Of a stretch of 11,344 bases of DNA, positions 6,902 through 11,344 are shown one piece after another; within the stretch, counting starts at the first letter, position 1, and every line of letters begins with the position of its first letter. Source of the DNA: an uncultured Faecalibacterium sp. (GTDB lineage: Bacteria > Bacillota > Clostridia > Oscillospirales > Ruminococcaceae). The DNA is taken from positions 1 through 11,344 of the forward strand of contig CAKSWG010000046.1 of assembly GCA_934511465.1 (NCBI GenBank), in the 5' to 3' direction. Under the pieces are notes generated by a model. That model did not search any database. It was not told where the DNA came from and saw only the letters and a program-made list of their open reading frames with translations. Made by a program: the position numbers and the translations under genes.

Positions 6902-7119
6902 CACGAGAAAGGGGCCGCAGAGGAAAACGGCATGGTTGACTATAAAAGTAATACTCCAAAACACAAGAGCAAAGATAGACAAATTGCACAAGGGGATTAT
7001 GAACAGGAACGTGCAAAATAAAAAAATCAAGACCCAAAACAGTAAAAGGCAACACGCTGCCGGGTGTACCGAAATTGAAAGAAAAATAAATTTATTTTGG
7101 CAAAAATCTGAAAAATGGC
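6902..7119. other. Non-coding AT-rich spacer between the sigA terminator and the rpoB promoter
   Basis: No convincing gene lies here. Visible structure: an inverted repeat TTGCAC (6984-6989) with GTGCAA (7011-7016), and a perfect 16-bp AT palindrome AAAATAAATTTATTTT (7083-7098). Several A runs between 7080 and 7117 lie just upstream of the rpoB -35 and could serve as an UP element for the RNA polymerase alpha subunits. A frame open from 6831 to 7292 runs through the terminator and has no protein-like character. Confidence 0.6.
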
Positions 7120-7148
7120 TTGACAACAAGACTTTTAGAGTTTATACT
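7120..7148 (+). promoter_or_regulatory. Strong sigma-A promoter of rpoBC
   Basis: The -35 is a perfect TTGACA (7120-7125), the spacer is the optimal 17 bases, and the -10 is TATACT (7143-7148), one base from consensus. Upstream DNA is A-rich. The start would be near 7155, leaving a leader of about 190 bases before rpoB. This is the best promoter in the window and fits the need for high core polymerase synthesis. Confidence 0.92.
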
Positions 7149-7183
7149 GTATTAGTATCACATAATGGACTAGTGCGCCAAAA

Positions 7184-7299
7184 AGGGGAGCACAGAGGCG
7201 GCGGCTGGATGGGTCAAACCGGAAAGTTTGTGAAAAACGCCGAAAGGCTCCCTTCGACGCGGGTCGAATTATGTGTGTCTGCTCAAATTTGACCCGTGT
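7184..7299 (+). ncRNA. Structured 5' leader of rpoB (candidate cis-regulatory RNA)
   Basis: The leader can form nested helices. Stem A pairs 7184-7191 with 7247-7254 (8 bp, one G-U), stem B pairs 7197-7200 with 7238-7241, and stem C pairs CAAAC 7215-7219 with GTTTG 7226-7230. Stem D pairs 7257-7270 with 7286-7299 (14 bp, two G-U) around a 15-base loop. The 3' arm of D contains TTTGACCC (7288-7295), which pairs perfectly with GGGTCAAA at 7211-7218 as an alternative. So two mutually exclusive folds are possible. No T tract follows D, and the rpoB ribosome binding site (7327-7332) lies 28 bases downstream, so the mode of action is not evident. I do not recognise a named RNA family. The pairings are from hand inspection only. 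Confidence 0.45.
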
Positions 7300-7343
7300 A
7301 TACGACATCCCGTAGAGTATAAAAGTAAGGAGTGGTTGATTTT

Positions 7344-10300
7344 ATGATGAAAGTCAAGCCCGTAAAGCTCGGCAAAACCGAGCGCATGAGCTTCTCCCAC
7401 ATCGACGAAGTCATCAGTATGCCGAACCTGATCGAGGTCCAGAAGAACTCTTATCAGTGGTTCCTGGACGAGGGCCTGAAAGAGGTCTTCCACGATATCG
7501 GCACCATTGAGGACTACACCGGCAATCTGGCACTGAGCTTTGTGGACTTCCGCCTGGATAAGGAGCCGAAGTACAGCATCAAGGAGTGCAAGGAGCGCGA
7601 CGTGACCTATGCAGCACCCCTGCGCGTCACCGCCCGTCTGCTGAACAAGGAGACCGGCGAAGTGAAGGATCAGGAGATCTTCATGGGCGATTTCCCGCTG
7701 ATGACCGATGCCGGCACCTTTGTGATCAACGGTGCAGAGCGTGCTATCGTCAGCCAGCTGGTGCGTTCTCCCGGCGTGTTCTACGGCGATGCCAAGGATA
7801 AGGTGGGCAACGACCTGTACAGCGCAACCATGAACCCCAACCGTGGCGCATGGCTGGAGTACGAGACCGATGCTGCCAACGTGTTCTATGTGCGTATCGA
7901 TAAGAACCGCAAGCTGCCCGTCACCGTTCTGTGCCGTGCACTGGGCCTTTCCACCAACGAGGATATCCTGAACTTCTTCGGCGAGGATGAACGCATTCTG
8001 GCCACGCTGGAAAAAGACACCACCAAGAATCAGGATGAGGGCCTGCTGGAAGTTTACCGCAAGCTGCGCCCGGGTGAGCCTCCCACGGTGGAGTCTGCTA
8101 CCAGCCAGATCAACATGCTGTTCTTCGACCCGCACCGTTACGACCTGTCTCGTTTCGGCCGCTACAAGATGAACAAGAAGCTGTCTCTGGCCCGCCGCAT
8201 CACCGGTCATGTTGCTGCCGAGAACGTGGTGGACCCGCTGACCGGCGAGATCCTGATCGAGGCAGGCACCAAGATCAACCGCGAGCTGGCCGAGAAGGCT
8301 GACAACGCCGGTGTGAATCTGGTCGTGCTGAAGCTCGACGATCCTCTGAAGGAAGAGAGCAAGAAGGTCAAGGTCATTACCAATGGCTGCGTGGATGCAC
8401 AGGGCTTCTTCTCCTTCGATGTGAAGGAGTGCGGCATCAACGAGCGCTGCTCCTTTGACGAGATCAAGAAGATCCTCGACACCACCTCTGATGTGGAGGA
8501 GCAGAAGGAGATGCTGCGCCGCAACCACGACCAGCTGATCGGCCGCACCGTTACCGTTGCCGATATCTTTGCTTCCATCAACTACCTGAACGGTCTGGCC
8601 CATGGCATCGGCACCACCGATGATATCGACCATCTGGGCAACCGCCGCATCCGCAGCGTGGGCGAGCTGTTGCAGAACCAGTTCCGCATCGGCTTCTCCC
8701 GCATGGAGCGTGTGATCCGTGAGCGCATGACCCTGCAAAGTCAGGACCAGAGCGTGATCACGCCGCAGGCCCTCATCAACATCCGTCCTGTGGTGGCAGC
8801 CATCAAGGAGTTCTTCGGTTCTTCTCCGCTGTCTCAGTTCATGGACCAGAACAACCCTCTGGCCGAGCTGACCCATAAGCGCCGTCTGTCTGCTCTGGGT
8901 CCCGGCGGTCTGAGCCGTGACCGCGCAGGTTTCGAGGTCCGCGACGTTCACTACAGCCACTATGGCCGTATGTGCCCCATCGAGACCCCCGAAGGCCCCA
9001 ACATCGGTCTGATCTCCTATCTGGCATCCTATGCAAAGATCAACGAGTACGGCTTTGTGGAAGCTCCGTACCGCAAGGTCAAAAAGACCTACGACGAGAA
9101 CGGCCGCCTGCTCGAGCAGGTCGTCACCGACGAAGTGGAGTATATGACCGCTGACGTTGAGGACGAATACGTTGTGGCACAGGCCAACGAGCCGCTGGAC
9201 GAAGGCAAGCACTTCATCCGTCCCCGCGTTTCTGCCCGCCGCCGCGACGAGATCTTGGAAATTGACGCAGAGAAAGTCGATTACATGGACGTTTCTCCGC
9301 GAATGATGGTCTCTGTGGCTACCGCCTGCATCCCCTTCCTGGAGAACGACGACTGTAACCGTGCTCTGATGGGCTCCAACATGCAGCGTCAGGCAGTGCC
9401 TCTGATGGTCACCCAGCAGCCCATCGTTGCCACCGGTATGGAATACAAGGCGGCTACCGACTCCGGCACCGCTGTTCTGGCTAAGAACGACGGTATCGTG
9501 GAGAAGATGGATGCCGACCACGTGGTCGTCCGCAATGCAAAGGGCGAGCTGGAGGACTATCCTCTGGTCAAGTTCGCACGCTCCAATGCAGGCACCTGCA
9601 TCAACCAGCGTCCCATCGTGGAAGTGGGCGAGAGCGTCAAGGCCGGTCAGGTGCTGGCTGACGGCCCGGCCATGCGCAACGGCGAGATCTCTCTGGGCAA
9701 GAACGCCCTGATCGGCTTCATGACTTGGGAAGGCTACAACTACGAGGACGCCGTTCTGCTGAACGAGAAGATCGTACGCGAGGATGTGTACACCTCCATT
9801 CATATTGAAGAGTACGAGACCGAGAGCCGCGACACCAAGCTGGGACCCGAGGAGATCACCCGCGATATCCCCAACGTCTCTGAGGATGCGCTGAAGGATC
9901 TGGACGAGCGCGGCATCATCCGCATCGGTGCCGAGGTCAAGAGCGGCGACATTCTGGTCGGCAAGGTCACCCCGAAGGGCGAGACCGAGCTGACCGCCGA
10001 GGAGCGCCTGCTGCGTGCCATCTTCGGCGAGAAGGCCCGCGAGGTTCGCGATACCTCCCTGCGTGTGCCTCACGGCGCATACGGCATCATCGTGGACGTC
10101 AAGGTGTTCACCCCGGAGAACAGCGACGAGCTGCAGCCCGGCGTGCGCGAGGTGGTCCGCTGCTATATCGCCCAGAAGCGCAAGATCAGCGTCGGCGATA
10201 AGATGGCAGGCCGTCACGGCAACAAGGGTGTCGTTTCCCGCATTCTGCCGCAGGAGGACATGCCCTACCTGCCCGACGGCACCCCGCTGGACATCGTGCT

Positions 10301-11186
10301 GAACCCCCTGGGCGTTCCTTCCCGTATGAACATCGGTCAGGTGCTGGAAGTCAACCTGGGCTACGCTGCCAAGGCATGCGGCATCAAGGTCATGACTCCC
10401 GTCTTCGATTCCGCCCGTGAGAACGACATCGGCGATACCTTTGATACCGCCCGCGAGATGTGGCACGGTGAGAATGCTCCTGCATATCCCACCAAGCTCC
10501 CCAAGATCATGGGCGAGAAGGGCCACATCATCGACTTCTCCAAGATCGAGCTGGACCGCGATGGCAAGACCACCGTTTACGACGGCCGCACCGGTGAGAA
10601 GTTCGATAACCGCGTTACCGTTGGTTATATGTACTACCTGAAGCTGCATCACCTGGTCGATGATAAGATCCATGCACGTTCCACCGGCCCCTACTCTCTG
10701 GTCACTCAGCAGCCTCTGGGCGGCAAGGCCCAGTTCGGCGGCCAGCGCTTCGGCGAAATGGAAGTCTGGGCACTGGAAGCTTACGGCGCTGCATACACCT
10801 TGCAGGAGATCCTGACCGTCAAGTCCGACGATGTGGAGGGTCGTGTCAAGACCTACGAGGCCATCGTGAAGGGTGAGCCTATCCCGCAGCCCGGCATCCC
10901 CGAGTCCTTCCGCGTTATGCTCAAGGAGTTGCAGTCGCTGGGTCTGGATGTTGTGGTGCAGGATAAGGAAGGCAACGAGATCGACATGCGCCAGAACTTC
11001 GATGACGAAGAGACCGGTTTTGACATGCGCGATGTGGCCGGTACCGAAACTGTGGTGCAGGAGAGCGAGCTGCTCAACGATTATAACATTAAGGACGCCG
11101 ATGCCGGTTTCGATGATCCTTCCGTGCTGGAGGACGATAACTCCGGTGCCGAGGCTCCGGCTTCCTCTGACGAAGTGGATTTCTGA
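7344..11186 (+). CDS. rpoB: DNA-directed RNA polymerase subunit beta
   Basis: The 1280-residue protein forms, with beta prime, the catalytic cleft of RNA polymerase. I chose ATG 7344, 11 bases after AAGGAG (7327-7332). The in-frame GTG at 7332 overlaps that site, and ATG 7347 is a possible one-codon-shorter start. The N-terminal lobe includes [20 protein letters not shown] (125-144). The rifampicin-binding segment lies at about 491-530. Q498, D501, H511, R514 and S516 correspond to E. coli Q513, D516, H526, R529 and S531 and are all wild type, so no resistance change is seen there; P495 replaces the Gln common at that position. GPNIGLI (551-557), [15 protein letters not shown] (951-965, with the active-site lysines K953 and K961) and [19 protein letters not shown] (1131-1149) mark the catalytic and C-terminal parts. 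Length exceeds B. subtilis (about 1193), partly through an acidic tail (about 1210-1280). Codon use is strongly biased, as for highly expressed genes. rpoC follows 132 bases later in the same direction. Confidence 0.98.
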   Translation: MMKVKPVKLGKTERMSFSHIDEVISMPNLIEVQKNSYQWFLDEGLKEVFHDIGTIEDYTGNLALSFVDFRLDKEPKYSIKECKERDVTYAAPLRVTARLLNKETGEVKDQEIFMGDFPLMTDAGTFVINGAERAIVSQLVRSPGVFYGDAKDKVGNDLYSATMNPNRGAWLEYETDAANVFYVRIDKNRKLPVTVLCRALGLSTNEDILNFFGEDERILATLEKDTTKNQDEGLLEVYRKLRPGEPPTVESATSQINMLFFDPHRYDLSRFGRYKMNKKLSLARRITGHVAAENVVDPLTGEILIEAGTKINRELAEKADNAGVNLVVLKLDDPLKEESKKVKVITNGCVDAQGFFSFDVKECGINERCSFDEIKKILDTTSDVEEQKEMLRRNHDQLIGRTVTVADIFASINYLNGLAHGIGTTDDIDHLGNRRIRSVGELLQNQFRIGFSRMERVIRERMTLQSQDQSVITPQALINIRPVVAAIKEFFGSSPLSQFMDQNNPLAELTHKRRLSALGPGGLSRDRAGFEVRDVHYSHYGRMCPIETPEGPNIGLISYLASYAKINEYGFVEAPYRKVKKTYDENGRLLEQVVTDEVEYMTADVEDEYVVAQANEPLDEGKHFIRPRVSARRRDEILEIDAEKVDYMDVSPRMMVSVATACIPFLENDDCNRALMGSNMQRQAVPLMVTQQPIVATGMEYKAATDSGTAVLAKNDGIVEKMDADHVVVRNAKGELEDYPLVKFARSNAGTCINQRPIVEVGESVKAGQVLADGPAMRNGEISLGKNALIGFMTWEGYNYEDAVLLNEKIVREDVYTSIHIEEYETESRDTKLGPEEITRDIPNVSEDALKDLDERGIIRIGAEVKSGDILVGKVTPKGETELTAEERLLRAIFGEKAREVRDTSLRVPHGAYGIIVDVKVFTPENSDELQPGVREVVRCYIAQKRKISVGDKMAGRHGNKGVVSRILPQEDMPYLPDGTPLDIVLNPLGVPSRMNIGQVLEVNLGYAAKACGIKVMTPVFDSARENDIGDTFDTAREMWHGENAPAYPTKLPKIMGEKGHIIDFSKIELDRDGKTTVYDGRTGEKFDNRVTVGYMYYLKLHHLVDDKIHARSTGPYSLVTQQPLGGKAQFGGQRFGEMEVWALEAYGAAYTLQEILTVKSDDVEGRVKTYEAIVKGEPIPQPGIPESFRVMLKELQSLGLDVVVQDKEGNEIDMRQNFDDEETGFDMRDVAGTETVVQESELLNDYNIKDADAGFDDPSVLEDDNSGAEAPASSDEVDF

Positions 11187-11206
11187 TCCAGATGAACCAA
11201 ACACAC

Positions 11207-11248
11207 CCCTTCCGGCCCCTCGCCGCGTGCTGCGGCAGGGGAGAAGGG
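11207..11248 (+). repeat. GC-rich hairpin between rpoB and rpoC
   Basis: CCCTTC (11207-11212) pairs with GAAGGG (11243-11248), CCCCT (11216-11220) with AGGGG (11237-11241), and GCCGC (11222-11226) with GCGGC (11232-11236), around a GTGCT loop. That is 16 pairs broken by one internal loop and one bulged C. No T run follows, so it should not terminate transcription. An RNase processing site, a transcript stabiliser or a dispersed extragenic palindrome are possible; none is shown by the sequence. Confidence 0.7.
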
Positions 11249-11318
11249 CCCTGTGATCTGAGAAAGAAAAGCCGCCTGTATCATCGAGACAACTAGAGAT
11301 TAAGAAAGGGTTCGTTTC

Positions 11319-11344
11319 ATGGAAAACAACGTTTTCGATTCCAT
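11319..11344 (+). CDS. rpoC: DNA-directed RNA polymerase subunit beta prime, N-terminal codons only (3' end outside window)
   Basis: Only the first eight codons are present, reading MENNVFDS. This matches the usual start of Firmicutes RpoC, and the position directly after rpoB is where rpoC is expected. The ribosome binding site AAAGGG (11305-11310) lies eight bases before the ATG. The assignment rests on these few residues and on gene order. It is presumably cotranscribed with rpoB from the promoter at 7120-7148, since no terminator or clear promoter lies in the spacer. Confidence 0.88.

Noticed and set aside
6831..7292. Plus-strand frame of 153 codons between sigA and rpoB
   Set aside because: It overlaps the sigA stop, runs through the terminator stem and across the rpoB promoter, and looks random. 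Only its last 27 codons are kept as a weak leader-peptide idea.
7332..7343. GTG start for rpoB at 7332
   Set aside because: The GTG overlaps the AAGGAG ribosome binding site; ATG 7344 is properly placed downstream.
9030..9060. Rifampicin-resistance changes or insertions in rpoB
   Set aside because: The five main resistance positions (Q498, D501, H511, R514, S516) are wild type and the frame is intact; P495 is more likely a lineage variant.
7269..11204. A 1311-codon open frame on the minus strand covering all of rpoB
   Set aside because: It arises because the biased rpoB codons rarely include TTA, CTA or TCA, leaving the antisense frame without stops. The translation is Leu/His/Val/Gly-rich with no recognisable domain, and rpoB is certain.
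11207..11250. rpoB-rpoC hairpin as a transcription terminator
   Set aside because: No T tract follows, and termination there would cut off rpoC, which needs cotranscription with rpoB.

Overview
The window is a housekeeping region with all genes on the + strand. It contains, in order: the C-terminal part of an electron transfer flavoprotein alpha subunit (etfA), a secreted protein with two CAP domains, a YigZ/IMPACT-family protein, a dgt-dnaG-sigA cluster (dNTP triphosphohydrolase, DNA primase, primary sigma factor), and rpoB followed by the first codons of rpoC. Base composition is moderately GC-rich in genes, with AT-rich spacers. The sigma factor, primase and RpoB sequences are of Firmicutes/Clostridia type, and etfA is compatible with a butyrate producer. 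I would guess a Faecalibacterium-like member of the Oscillospirales, but that placement is inferred from general sequence character and not from any search.

Layout. etfA (1-567) ends at a textbook terminator (610-644). A roughly 390-base non-coding region (645-1037) then precedes the CAP gene (1038-1967). It holds two tandem promoter candidates, several inverted repeats and an unusual density of GTTGC/GCAAC words. The CAP gene has its own terminator (1987-2021). The yigZ-like gene (GTG start, 2137-2757) follows an extended -10 promoter. dgt (2905-3903), dnaG (3930-5705) and sigA (5755-6834) have spacers of 26 and 49 bases, look like one operon, and end at a strong terminator (6862-6901). About 440 non-coding bases follow, with a near-consensus promoter (TTGACA-17-TATACT) that starts a leader of about 190 bases able to form several helices. 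rpoB (7344-11186) comes next, then a 132-base spacer with a large GC-rich hairpin, then rpoC.

How the genes fit together. dgt, dnaG and sigA link dNTP pool control, replication priming and housekeeping transcription, as in the macromolecular synthesis operon of other Firmicutes. Here that operon lies directly next to the core RNA polymerase genes, and rpoBC has its own promoter instead of following rplJ-rplL. No mobile elements, CRISPR arrays, tRNA or rRNA genes were seen. I see no clearly new multi-gene system. The most interesting unexplained material is in the control regions: the rpoB leader RNA, the hairpin that can cover the sigA ribosome binding site, and the dyad-rich region upstream of the CAP gene.
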